A stretch of DNA of 64,000 nucleotides, taken from the NCBI GenBank assembly GCA_965240325.2, contig OZ251222.1:434001-498000 (forward strand), given 5' to 3'. This DNA is from Rebecca billardiae RCC1528 (lineage: Eukaryota; Haptophyta). Under the pieces are notes generated by a model. It saw only the letters and a list, made by a program, of their open reading frames with translations. It had not been told where the DNA came from and ran no database searches. Of the stretch, positions 1 through 8,642 are shown one piece after another; the first letter of the stretch is position 1, and every line of letters starts with the position of its first letter. Made by a program: the position numbers and the translations under genes.

Positions 1-565
1 CGACGAGGCGCGCGAGCAGTTCCGGTTATTTTCTTCGGGATCATACATCGTCGTCGTCAGTCTCTCTCTCTCGCTGCGACTCAGTGACTCAGTGACTCAG
101 ACTCTCGCTCTCGCTTATCGTCCGATTGCCCTGCTTAGTGCTTGCGCCGTCGCGCGGGCTCCCTCGACGAGCTCGCGGCGCAATATATAAGGCGCTGCGC
201 TGCTGATGATGCCGCCTGCATGATGCCTGATGATTATACATCATCAGCGTGATATGTCTCAGTTATCGACGATCGCGGCGGATGATCGGCGCGAGCGAAT
301 AATTGCGGCCTGCACGCAGCACTGACACTGCTCAGTGTCATGCTGAGTGACTACGTCTACGGCGTGACGCAGCGAAGCAGAGCTGGAATTTCTCGCGCGG
401 GCCGCACGCAAGGCGTCAACATCGCGTCCATCGCCAAGCCCACCGGCGACGTCACCAAGCCCACCGGCGACGTCACGTGGTGGGCCAAGCGGCAAGCCCA
501 CCGCGGACAACCACACTCACCTCCTGCGCCGCCAACCAGCCCCACGCCGAGCCCGATCTTCGATC
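1..565. other. gene-poor window edge with short tandem repeats
   Basis: No convincing coding region is seen. CT-rich and GACTCAGT-type short repeats lie at about 60-115. A 21-base unit containing CCCACCGGCGACGTCAC occurs twice in tandem at about 437-477. If the helicase fragment to the right continued, its later helicase motifs should appear here on the minus strand, and none was recognised. Confidence 0.5.
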
Positions 566-960
566 TCAGCTGTTCCGAGGACCGAGGAAGCTGTCCAGGT
601 GCAGCAGGCACTGCTCGTACAAGATGACGAGCCACGCGCACGAGTCTGCCAAGAAGGCGCGCACGGCGTCGGCTGGCGTGGCACTGGCAACTTTGCGGGC
701 CACAAGCACGCGCTGACCGGGCACCCAGCGGCACAGCTCGTGGGACCACTTGGCCAGCACGGCTGCCGGTACGATGATTAGCACGCGCTCATGTGGCCGC
801 TCGGCCAAAACGATCGCCTTCGCGCTCTTCCCGAAGCCCATTTCGTCGGCCAGCACCTGGCCGTCGTACTTGTCCAGGCGCTCTAGCACCATGCGCGCGC
901 CTTCCCGCTGCTCGGGGCTGAGCTGGAGGCCCTCGACCCCATGCCCGAGCTCATCGTCTG
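566..960 (-). CDS. SNF2-type helicase/ATPase, N-terminal part only
   Basis: Seen: the minus-strand frame carries QLSPEQREGARMVLERLDKY, then a Walker A region LADEMGFGKSAKAI, then VLIIVPAAVLAKWSHELCRW. Together these match the Q-motif, motif I (DEMGxGKT type) and motif Ia of SNF2/SWI2 DNA-dependent ATPases. The frame stops at 566 and no motif II (DEAH) or C-terminal helicase lobe follows within the 565 bases left in the window. A plausible acceptor (CGCGCAG) at 961-963 opens this exon, so an upstream exon may lie toward 1000-1375. SNF2 proteins move nucleosomes or translocate on DNA. Either more exons lie beyond the window edge or this is a truncated relic; the sequence cannot decide. Divergent to the glycosyltransferase starting at 1407. 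Confidence 0.6.
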
Positions 961-1406
961 CTGCGCGCGCTTGACAGGAGGGCAGCGTGCGCGTAAACAA
1001 AGCGAAGCAGGCAAAGGACGGGGTTGAATGGATACCAACCACCCACACGTGAGCGCGCGAGCGTCATCCACGACGCCTCTCCGCACCACGGCGGCAACGC
1101 ACACGCGCAGCACTGGAAGAAGCCGAGCACGATTCGAACTAGTGTCAGAAGATGCAGGAGCCGTCAGACGCGCGCGCCCGAGCGTGTCTCCCCCGGCGAC
1201 GCCATCGATCTGCCGGCTCACTTGCCTCGACGTGGCCACGCGCGCCGTACACGCCGCCGCCAGCTCGCGCCCGAGCGCGCTGCGCGGCACGCTCTCGACG
1301 GCCACGACCGCCGGCCGGGCCAGTGCAAACTGCAAGTGCCAGTAACACGCGCGATACCGTGATGGCGGAGGCACGCCGAGCCCAACGGCCCAAGACTGGC
1401 TGAGAG

Positions 1407-3521
1407 ATGGGGGCCCTTGCGCGGCTGCTGGCCGTGGGCCTCGCGGTGCCCCCCGCGAGGGCGGAGCGCGCGCGAGCGTGTGGCCCGTCCATGCGCTGCG
1501 TCGTCCCGAACCCTCGCACGCCGGCCGAATGCCTCGCGCGGAACGGCCAGGGTGATGGGTACCTGTACGTGCCGGCGGCCAAGGCGGTGGCCGGCGCGTG
1601 CGCGACGCTGCAGCACTGCACGTGCTTCAAGTGCATCCCGACGGACGCACCCGGCGTCCCCCACCGGCATCGGGCCGCACCGGCGCTCAAGTCCTGGCGT
1701 GAGCCGTGCGGTGCGCGAGGCGAGGCGATGGCCATCCACGAGGCGACAGGGGACTTTGCCTCGCCGCACGCGGCGCGCACGTGCGTCCAGGCGTTCTCGC
1801 GCGCGGCGGCGGCGAACGCGCGGGCGTTCGAGAGGCGCGTCAGTCTGCCGAGCGTCCTCGCCAGCGCGCGCTGCCAGCTCTGCCTCACCACGCTGCTCGG
1901 CGGCGCGCTCTGGTGGTACCTGGAGGCACACGGCGTGTTCATCCGAGCGCTGCAGCGCGTCGAGCCCAAGTTCGACGCGCCCGTCGTGGTGGTGGACGCG
2001 ATGGTCGGCGCGCGGCTGGGCGCGAAGGGCCGCGCGCACGTCGCGAGCGCGTACGCCCGCACCTACTTCTTCGAGCCGCTCATCCCGCCGTGGCCGGTGA
2101 ACCGGACGGGCGGGCAGCTGCTGCTGCCGTCGGTCGCGCTGCCGAGCGGCGCGGCGTATCAGCCGGTCGCGAAGGACCACGACTCGCCGTCGGTGAAGAT
2201 GGCGTTCTACCTGCGGCTGCAGGTGTTCCTCCTCTCGTCGTGCCCGGCCGTCCTCGCCGTCGACTCAGCGGACATGCTCCCGCTCCGCCCGTTCACCGCG
2301 GCCGCAGTGTCGCGCACGCACACCCACGGCTTCTCAGCGGTGCCGCTGTGCACAGGGCACGCCTACTTCAACGCCGGGCTCTTCGCGATTGGGGGGCGGT
2401 TCCTCGCGCCAGCCGAGGCGGCGCGCACGTTCGGCGAGATCACGATCATCGGGCTCTCGCCGCCGTGCCCCGACCGCTTCGTCCCCGGCGTGTGGTTCTC
2501 CGACCAGTCGGTGCTCAACTCGATGTTCCACCAGAAGCAATTTCGGCAACTGCCGCGCGACATGAACGCAGACAAGCGGATGAGCCGGCGCTTCCCGGCG
2601 TGCGTGCGCAGCAACCCGGCGGTGGTGCACCTGCAGGGCTCGAAGCCGTGGGTGCCCTTCGCCGCGCGGCACCACCGCGACATGCTCCCGCAGACCCTGC
2701 GCCTCGAGCACCTCTGGTGGCGCGAGTACCTGCGCGACAAGACGGTCGTGGTGGGCTCGGGGCCGTCCGTGCGCGCGCCGTTCGGTGTGTACATTGACAT
2801 GTGCCGGAGCGTGCTGCGGGTGAACGACTCCCCGCTGGGCGAGAAGAACCAGACGGGGAAGCGCACGACGCACGCGCTCGTGCACAAGGCGACGCGCGGC
2901 ACGCCCGCGCTCAAGCGCACGCTCGCCGCGCTGCCACGCTCGCACGTACTGCTCGCGCCGTTCGGGGAGCCAGCAGCCGTGCTGCAGACGCGCATGCGGC
3001 AGCCGAGCGGCACGCGCCTCCGGCTGAGCCAGCTGACGGTGCTCGAGCCGTACTACTACCAGGGGCTGATGGGCGAGATGGAGTACGCGCTCGGCGCCGG
3101 CGCCAGCGCCGGCGCCGACAGCGCGGGGACCAAGCCGCGGCGCCGCCCCGGCGCCAAGGCCAAACGCGTGAAGCACCCGCTGACCGGGACGATCGCGATC
3201 GCTTGGGCGGTGCGCAACACGCGCGAACGGCCGGTCTACGCGATCGGCTTCGACATGACGATGGGCGGCGCGGCGGAGGGCGCGGCGGCGTACGAGCACG
3301 CGGACGCGGCGACGGGTGGCCGAGTCGCCATGCCCACCGCCTCGCTCGACCGCTTCCACCACGTCGAGGCCGACCGCGCGTACCTGCGCCAGCTGGTCGA
3401 GGACGGCACGGTCGCGCTGCTCGACAGCCTCCCGCTGCCCAGCTTGCAGGATCAGCTACAGCAGCCGACGACCGACCTTATTCAGCATCAGCATCACGCT
3501 GCTGAGATGGCGCACAGATGA
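1407..3521 (+). CDS. two-domain glycosyltransferase: GT8-like then sialyltransferase (GT29)-like
   Basis: 704 aa, one exon. Residues 1-20 look like a signal peptide (MGALARLLAVGLAVPPARA), so it should enter the secretory pathway. Residues about 185-420 have GT8/glycogenin-type marks: FDAPVVVVDA, a DxxD-like metal site in AVDSADMLPLRP (near 286), FNAGLFAIGG, DQSVLNSMF and VVHLQGSKPW (near 412). Residues about 445-690 resemble a GT29 sialyltransferase: motif L-like TVVVGSGPSV...VLRVND...TTHALVH, motif S-like HPLTGTIAIAWAV...VYAIGFDM, and FHHVEAD near 649 as the final H..E. The conserved Cys of motif L is not at its usual place (DKTVVVG), so activity or specificity may differ. Two catalytic folds in one chain is unusual. 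Convergent with the Rab-GAP at 3647. Donor and acceptor sugars are unknown. Confidence 0.8.
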   Translation: MGALARLLAVGLAVPPARAERARACGPSMRCVVPNPRTPAECLARNGQGDGYLYVPAAKAVAGACATLQHCTCFKCIPTDAPGVPHRHRAAPALKSWREPCGARGEAMAIHEATGDFASPHAARTCVQAFSRAAAANARAFERRVSLPSVLASARCQLCLTTLLGGALWWYLEAHGVFIRALQRVEPKFDAPVVVVDAMVGARLGAKGRAHVASAYARTYFFEPLIPPWPVNRTGGQLLLPSVALPSGAAYQPVAKDHDSPSVKMAFYLRLQVFLLSSCPAVLAVDSADMLPLRPFTAAAVSRTHTHGFSAVPLCTGHAYFNAGLFAIGGRFLAPAEAARTFGEITIIGLSPPCPDRFVPGVWFSDQSVLNSMFHQKQFRQLPRDMNADKRMSRRFPACVRSNPAVVHLQGSKPWVPFAARHHRDMLPQTLRLEHLWWREYLRDKTVVVGSGPSVRAPFGVYIDMCRSVLRVNDSPLGEKNQTGKRTTHALVHKATRGTPALKRTLAALPRSHVLLAPFGEPAAVLQTRMRQPSGTRLRLSQLTVLEPYYYQGLMGEMEYALGAGASAGADSAGTKPRRRPGAKAKRVKHPLTGTIAIAWAVRNTRERPVYAIGFDMTMGGAAEGAAAYEHADAATGGRVAMPTASLDRFHHVEADRAYLRQLVEDGTVALLDSLPLPSLQDQLQQPTTDLIQHQHHAAEMAHR

Positions 3522-3646
3522 TAGTTGGTATGCCGTCGTGTCACAATAATAGTATAGTAGTCAGCATCAGTGTCATCGCACTCCTACTATAATATTATAT
3601 TGGCGTCGTCGTCACCATCATCGTCAGCGGCCACTGCGCGCGAAGA

Positions 3647-6600
3647 CTATGACGCGCACGACGCAGCACGGCTCATGCTGCCGGCCATGCTGCTACTGCA
3701 CGACGCGGACGCGCCCGAGCCACCGCCGCCGCCTTCCGCGAACACCGACGACGGCGCGGCCGCCGCGGCGGCTACGTCCGAGCCCTCGTCCGGGCTTGAG
3801 CCCGCGCACTGCTCGTGCGTGCCGTTGCCAGCGGCGGCCACTGCGCTGAGGGCGGCTGGCCGCGACGCTGCCGGCGCGCCATCGGCCGGCGCGCCTGCGC
3901 CGACCCCTCCGCGCCCCGCCGCCGCCCCGGAGCGCACGGCCGGGCCGCCCGGAGCGCCCTCGAGCGGCTCGCCCTCAGCCGCCGCCGCGGCGTGCGCCGC
4001 CGCGACCGCCTCCAAGCCGGCGGCGATTCTGGGCAGCAGGTGCAGCCGGCTGAGCAGCTTGGTGAAGGTGCCCCAGCGCACGACCCCGTCGCCGACCGTC
4101 TTGGACAGCGCGCTCTGCAGCTCGGACTCGTCGTCTGCGCCGACCTCGGCGCTGGCCGCGCCGCCATCGGCAGCCGGGGCGGCATCGGTCTCGTCGGCGC
4201 GAGCGATGATTGCGCCGCCGGGGCCGGCGGCGCCGCGCGCCGACGAAGCGGCCGTGCCGCCGCCCTCCTCCGAGATCGGCTCGGCGGCGAAGAGCGCCGG
4301 GCGCGGCTCGCTCGCGCCCGTGCCGCGCCGCGCCGCGCCACGCGCCTCCGTGCCTGCGAACGCGCCCGCCAGCGCGCGAAGCACAGCACCCGCCTCCAGC
4401 GCACTCATGCTCGTGCCCACCGCGCCCGGGCGCGCGGCCGGCAGGTGCGCGTCAAAGACGAGCGCGCAGAAGCCGAGGCTGTTGGCGCGCGCGACGCAGA
4501 CGCCGAGCGCGGCGAGCACGTCCACGTCCACCGACGCGGCGTGCACGTCGACCCCACCGTCTGCCGGCGCAATCAGTGCCACCAGCCGCCGGCACGTGCT
4601 CCGCCCCAACGCGCACGACGCGCCGCCGCCGCCGAGCGCGGCGGGCGCGCCGACGTGCGCGGTGGCTGACGCGTCGAGCTCGGGCGCGGGCGCCGCGTGC
4701 TCGCGCGCCCGCTCCTGCTCGCGGTACCGCGCCCATGCCGCGCGCGTCGCCGCCACGAGCGCGCGCTCCGCCTCCGCCCGCGACGCGCGCGCGTCGAGCG
4801 CGTCGACAGGCAGCAGCAGCGCGCGCAGCGCGTGCGTGCGCGCTCGCAGCACGTCCGGAGGCTGCACGTGCGCGCGCGTGCCGAGCTTGGCGAGGCGGGT
4901 GAGGCACGCGTCCTCGCGCTCCTTGCGCCGCTCGGCCAGCAGCGCCTCCGCCGCGCCGGCGCTCGGCAGGATCCCCGCGCCCGACGCCATTGCCCCGAGC
5001 AGGGGCTCCGCTTCGTACAGAGGCGCGCACGCGGCGCGCAGCGCGCCCATGGCCGCCGCCGGGTCCTCCGACTCGAGCAGGGCGGGCTTCGCGAGCTGCA
5101 CGATGGCTGCCGCGGCGGTGAAGAGCGGGAGCGGGCCCGACGCGGCGGAGGCGGGCGTGCGGCCCGGCTCCGAAGCCGCGCCCTCCCCCTCGGCCGCCAG
5201 CACGCCGGCGCGGGGCGGCGCGCTCAGGCTTCGGCCGAGCGCTGGCACTTCGACGCCCGCGCGCGCCGGCGCGCGCGCGGCGAGCGCCGCCGCCGCCGCC
5301 GCCGCGCCCACGCCCGCCGAGGCCGCGGCGGCGTGGTGCGCGTGCGCGCGCGCGCAGAAGAGGTGGTCCCACAGGCAGAACAGCGTGCCCGGCGGCAGCT
5401 GGTTCGCGAACAGGCACAGCAGCCATCGTGTGTACAGCATGGCTGCCGGCACGCCCACGCGAGCCAAGTGGGCCGCAAGCCGCGGCTGCGCGCGCGCGAT
5501 GGCGCGCTGCAGCACGTGCGCGTCGATGGAGACGCCGGCCATCGCGTGGGTGTGGTAGTCGGGCACGACGCGCTCGCACAGCGCGAGCAGCAGCGTGAAC
5601 GCGCACACCTCGTCGCCTACGAGCAGCAGCAGCGCCGCCACAAAGTTGAGGCTCTGGCAATAGCCGACCGCCGGTAGCGCGACGGCAAGCGCGCGCAGCA
5701 CGCGGCGCAGCGCGCCGCGCATCGGGCCGGCCTCGTGGCTGAACGCGGCGTGCTCGGGGAAGGTGCGCGGGAGGTCGCGCTCGATCTGCTCCCGCTCGCT
5801 CAGCGCCTCCGCCTCCTCCGCCGCCTCGCGCGCGTCCGCGCGCGCGAGCAGCTGCGCGTACTCGTCAGCGCTCAGCCAGCTCACGCCTCCGACCGCGCGT
5901 CGCCACACCTCCGCGCGGTGCGGCAGCGGCACGCGGCCGAGCGCGACGAGGCGGTGCAGCTCGAGCGCCGCGTCGGGCGTCGCCTCCGCGCGCGCGTCCG
6001 CGCGCCACGCGCGCATCCGCGCGTTCCACCGCCCGCTCCAGTCGCTCGTGTGCACGGCCGCGTCGGCCGCGGCGCGCGCGCGCGCAAACGTGTGCGCGTG
6101 CGCCGGCTCGACAGGGAAGCCGAACTCGTCGTGCACGGCGGTGGCGGGCTCGGCGGCGGGCGGGGGCGCAGGGCCGACGCCGCCGCCGCCGCCGCTGCCG
6201 CCGTCGATCGCGGGCGCCTCCGCGGACGGCTCGTCTGGAGAGCCGGAGAGCTGCTCGCCGCCGCGCGCTGCGGGGACGCGCGCCGCCGCCACCGCCGGCG
6301 GCTCGGCGCGCGGCGCGCGCGGGAGCGCGAGCGTGCGGCCGGTGAGGCGCAGGGTGAGCTCCCCGCCGCACGGCTCGAGCACCACGCGCGCGCTCTCCCC
6401 GTCGGGCGCGCGTGCGCCGAGCAGGCCCACGCTCAGCTCGGCCGCTCCCAGGCAGCGCGCGCGCTCACTAGACACCTCGTCAGCTGACGGGAGGCCGGCG
6501 CTCCAGAGGAGCTCGACGCGCACGCGCACGCGGCGCGTGGCGGGCGCGGGGAGGCAGAAGTGCTGCGACCAGACCATGTCCTTCTCCGCCGCGGACGCGC

Positions 6601-7030
6601 AGCAGCTGTCCGCCGTCTCCGCCGCGCCGGCGATCGAGACTCGCGCAAAGCACCACCCGCGCGCCGGCACGCTGGCAGCGCCGGCCCCGCCGTCGGCGGT
6701 GGCGTGCGCGCGGCGCGCGCCGGAGTAGGAGGCGATGAAGACGAAGACGTGCGCCAGGGCGCCCTCCGCGGGCTCGTCGTCCTCCGCCGCCTCCTCCACC
6801 GCGGGCAGCTCCGCAGGCGCGGCCGGCGCGGCGCATGGCTCGGAATGCGTCGCGGCGTGCAGGCGTCTGGAGGAGCGCAGCGAGTCCACGCGCTGGCGGA
6901 GCTTGTCGATCGAGAGCCTCCGCTCCGCGATCCGCTGCGCGTGCGCGTCCACGCGGTCGATGAGCGCGACGAGCGCCTCATCGAGCTCGTCCGCGCGGGC
7001 GCGAAGCGCCTGCGCCATCGCGTCTCGCAA
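3647..7030 (-). CDS. TBC-domain Rab GTPase-activating protein
   Basis: 1127 aa, unspliced. Residues 1-55 form a charged coiled coil. Residues about 90-235 look like a beta-rich, possibly C2-like, module (VFVFIASYSGARRA...RVRVRVELLWS). DEFGFPV at 301-307 is a common lead-in to TBC domains. The TBC domain spans about 365-560 with both catalytic fingers: the Arg finger in IERDLPRTFPEH (R422) and the Gln finger in VGYCQSLNF (Q459), followed by LFCLWDHLF. Such proteins speed GTP hydrolysis by Rab GTPases and so control vesicle traffic. The C-terminal 500 residues are Ala/Pro/Ser-rich and probably disordered. The start at 7030 precedes the coiled coil without any earlier in-frame domain sequence. 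The substrate Rab cannot be inferred. The long Ser/Ala-rich frame on the other strand is a composition artefact. Confidence 0.9.
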   Translation of the reverse strand: MRDAMAQALRARADELDEALVALIDRVDAHAQRIAERRLSIDKLRQRVDSLRSSRRLHAATHSEPCAAPAAPAELPAVEEAAEDDEPAEGALAHVFVFIASYSGARRAHATADGGAGAASVPARGWCFARVSIAGAAETADSCCASAAEKDMVWSQHFCLPAPATRRVRVRVELLWSAGLPSADEVSSERARCLGAAELSVGLLGARAPDGESARVVLEPCGGELTLRLTGRTLALPRAPRAEPPAVAAARVPAARGGEQLSGSPDEPSAEAPAIDGGSGGGGGVGPAPPPAAEPATAVHDEFGFPVEPAHAHTFARARAAADAAVHTSDWSGRWNARMRAWRADARAEATPDAALELHRLVALGRVPLPHRAEVWRRAVGGVSWLSADEYAQLLARADAREAAEEAEALSEREQIERDLPRTFPEHAAFSHEAGPMRGALRRVLRALAVALPAVGYCQSLNFVAALLLLVGDEVCAFTLLLALCERVVPDYHTHAMAGVSIDAHVLQRAIARAQPRLAAHLARVGVPAAMLYTRWLLCLFANQLPPGTLFCLWDHLFCARAHAHHAAAASAGVGAAAAAAALAARAPARAGVEVPALGRSLSAPPRAGVLAAEGEGAASEPGRTPASAASGPLPLFTAAAAIVQLAKPALLESEDPAAAMGALRAACAPLYEAEPLLGAMASGAGILPSAGAAEALLAERRKEREDACLTRLAKLGTRAHVQPPDVLRARTHALRALLLPVDALDARASRAEAERALVAATRAAWARYREQERAREHAAPAPELDASATAHVGAPAALGGGGASCALGRSTCRRLVALIAPADGGVDVHAASVDVDVLAALGVCVARANSLGFCALVFDAHLPAARPGAVGTSMSALEAGAVLRALAGAFAGTEARGAARRGTGASEPRPALFAAEPISEEGGGTAASSARGAAGPGGAIIARADETDAAPAADGGAASAEVGADDESELQSALSKTVGDGVVRWGTFTKLLSRLHLLPRIAAGLEAVAAAHAAAAAEGEPLEGAPGGPAVRSGAAAGRGGVGAGAPADGAPAASRPAALSAVAAAGNGTHEQCAGSSPDEGSDVAAAAAAPSSVFAEGGGGGSGASASCSSSMAGSMSRAASCAS

Positions 7031-7162
7031 ATTGCGCGGCCCCGAGTCTGAGGCGCCCGGCCTGTCGATGCATCGACCCGTTGATGCAAGGGCCGTGTTG
7101 ATGCGCGCCCGGACGCGCGAGCTATTACCTACTTCATGGGCGGTGACAGTTGGCGGGCGTCA

Positions 7163-7215
7163 ATCTCGCCTGCCTGAGCTGTGTGCGTCTCTTACTGTAT
7201 TCTTAGTAAACTGTA
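7163..7215 (+). repeat. dispersed repeat, copy 1
   Basis: A stretch of 32 bases ending GTGTGCGTCTCTTA, then a 5-base insert CTGTA, then TTCTTAGTAAACTGTA. The same sequence without the insert occurs in the opposite orientation at 59761-59808, 52 kb away. Both copies lie close to larger inverted-repeat structures. Confidence 0.85.
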
Positions 7216-7301
7216 CGGCCCTTGCTACTGTTCATGAGCGCGGGGCGGCCGCTTGCTGCAATGGCCGCCTCGATGAGGTGCGGCAACGCGCCCCTCACCC
7301 A

Positions 7302-7689
7302 AGGGTAGTAAGGGTGAGCAACTCCGCTGGCGGCAGCCGCGAAGGTCGGGAGCCCTCTGTTTGCCGCGAGCGGAGCGGAGCGAGTACTATCAGCGGCGGA
7401 GGGCGCTGAGGCCGCGCACGGCGTGAGGCGCGGCGTCGGCCGAGTCGGTCCGCGGAGGATGCGCGGCGCTCGGCCCGCTGCGCAGCGGCAGTGCGCCTCA
7501 CTTTGCCCCGAGCGCCGTCCTCCGCGTCGCCTCCTGCCCGCCTTGGAGCAGCACGCATGTGCGCGCCGCCACCTTGAAGGCGGCACGGGCTTGCTCAGAC
7601 GACCGCGCGCGCGTGGCGCGCGACTTGGTCGGCTGCGCGCGCGCGCCGCCGCGGTGCAAGGTAGCGCCACCGCATGCGCGCGCCGTGCC
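7302..7689 (+). repeat. left arm of 388-bp inverted repeat
   Basis: Reverse complement of 8015-8402. Paired positions sum to 15704 along the arm. Frames translated from both arms are identical, so identity is near 100 per cent. Pairing continues with single mismatches for several bases beyond 7689. No short direct repeat was recognised outside the arms. Confidence 0.9.
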
Positions 7690-8014
7690 AGCGCGAGAGC
7701 GTGTGCGCGGACCTGAGTGCGACCTCACACACATGTCGAATGCTGCTTGGCATCCGAGTTGCGGACTGACGGGAAGCTGGAAAAGACAGCGGCGTGAGTG
7801 TTGGTACCATCGTTGCGGAGCCTTAGCGTCCACTTGCATTCGTGCTGAGAAGGAATAGACAAGACTAGGCCTTCGTCCTGGGTATCCAATGTCACTCAAC
7901 ACCTCGCTGATCGACCCGACGAGTGCCAGCGTGAGGCACAGCAAATCATTCGTGAGAGCAAGCAGACAAGCGAGCACTACGCTCATGAGATGGCCGTGAG
8001 CAAAGGCTCGCGCG

Positions 8015-8402
8015 GGCACGGCGCGCGCATGCGGTGGCGCTACCTTGCACCGCGGCGGCGCGCGCGCGCAGCCGACCAAGTCGCGCGCCACGCGCGCGCG
8101 GTCGTCTGAGCAAGCCCGTGCCGCCTTCAAGGTGGCGGCGCGCACATGCGTGCTGCTCCAAGGCGGGCAGGAGGCGACGCGGAGGACGGCGCTCGGGGCA
8201 AAGTGAGGCGCACTGCCGCTGCGCAGCGGGCCGAGCGCCGCGCATCCTCCGCGGACCGACTCGGCCGACGCCGCGCCTCACGCCGTGCGCGGCCTCAGCG
8301 CCCTCCGCCGCTGATAGTACTCGCTCCGCTCCGCTCGCGGCAAACAGAGGGCTCCCGACCTTCGCGGCTGCCGCCAGCGGAGTTGCTCACCCTTACTACC
8401 CT
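8015..8402 (-). repeat. right arm of 388-bp inverted repeat
   Basis: Reverse complement of 7302-7689, separated by a 325-bp unique spacer. The arms are GC-rich and have no recognised coding content. The right arm is followed about 240 bp later by the next gene, so it may lie in that gene's upstream region. Confidence 0.9.
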
Positions 8403-8642
8403 CGGTTGGTTGGATGGCGTTCGTGCAGATATACAGCAGCTGAAGAGGTTGCTGCTCGATCAAAGAACTGATGATGTCTTGCAGTCATCATCAGAAGAAG
8501 CCGAGCAGTTATTTAGCAGCGCCGCCAGTGATCTTGCTGCTGACTGCTCGGAGAGGGCGCTGGTGGCGCCGGTGCAGTCGGCACGCCCATGGCTGCCTTG
8601 TTGTGACGAGAAGCACACAGTGCGCGTCTGAGGTACGCGCTT

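Larger units (their letters stand above)
7031..8642. other. 1.6-kb gene-free block with repeats
   Basis: No frame here resembles a protein. The block holds a dispersed repeat (7163-7215) and a large inverted repeat (7302-8402). The unique spacer between the arms and the flanks is less GC-rich than neighbouring genes. Translated frames through the two arms give identical Arg/Ala-rich peptides because the arms are the same sequence. Confidence 0.7.

Noticed and set aside
1105-1145. tRNA-like TTCGAATC T-loop sequence on the minus strand
   Set aside because: The flanking bases do not form a 5-bp T-stem, and no matching acceptor or anticodon stem was found.
3570-5558. Long plus-strand Ser/Ala/Pro-rich open frame (662 aa)
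   Set aside because: It is exactly antisense to the Rab-GAP gene, has no domain, and its openness follows from GC-rich codons on the other strand.
7498-8145. Open frames through the inverted repeat
   Set aside because: The same peptide appears from both arms in opposite orientation and is Arg/Ala low complexity; explained by the repeat itself.
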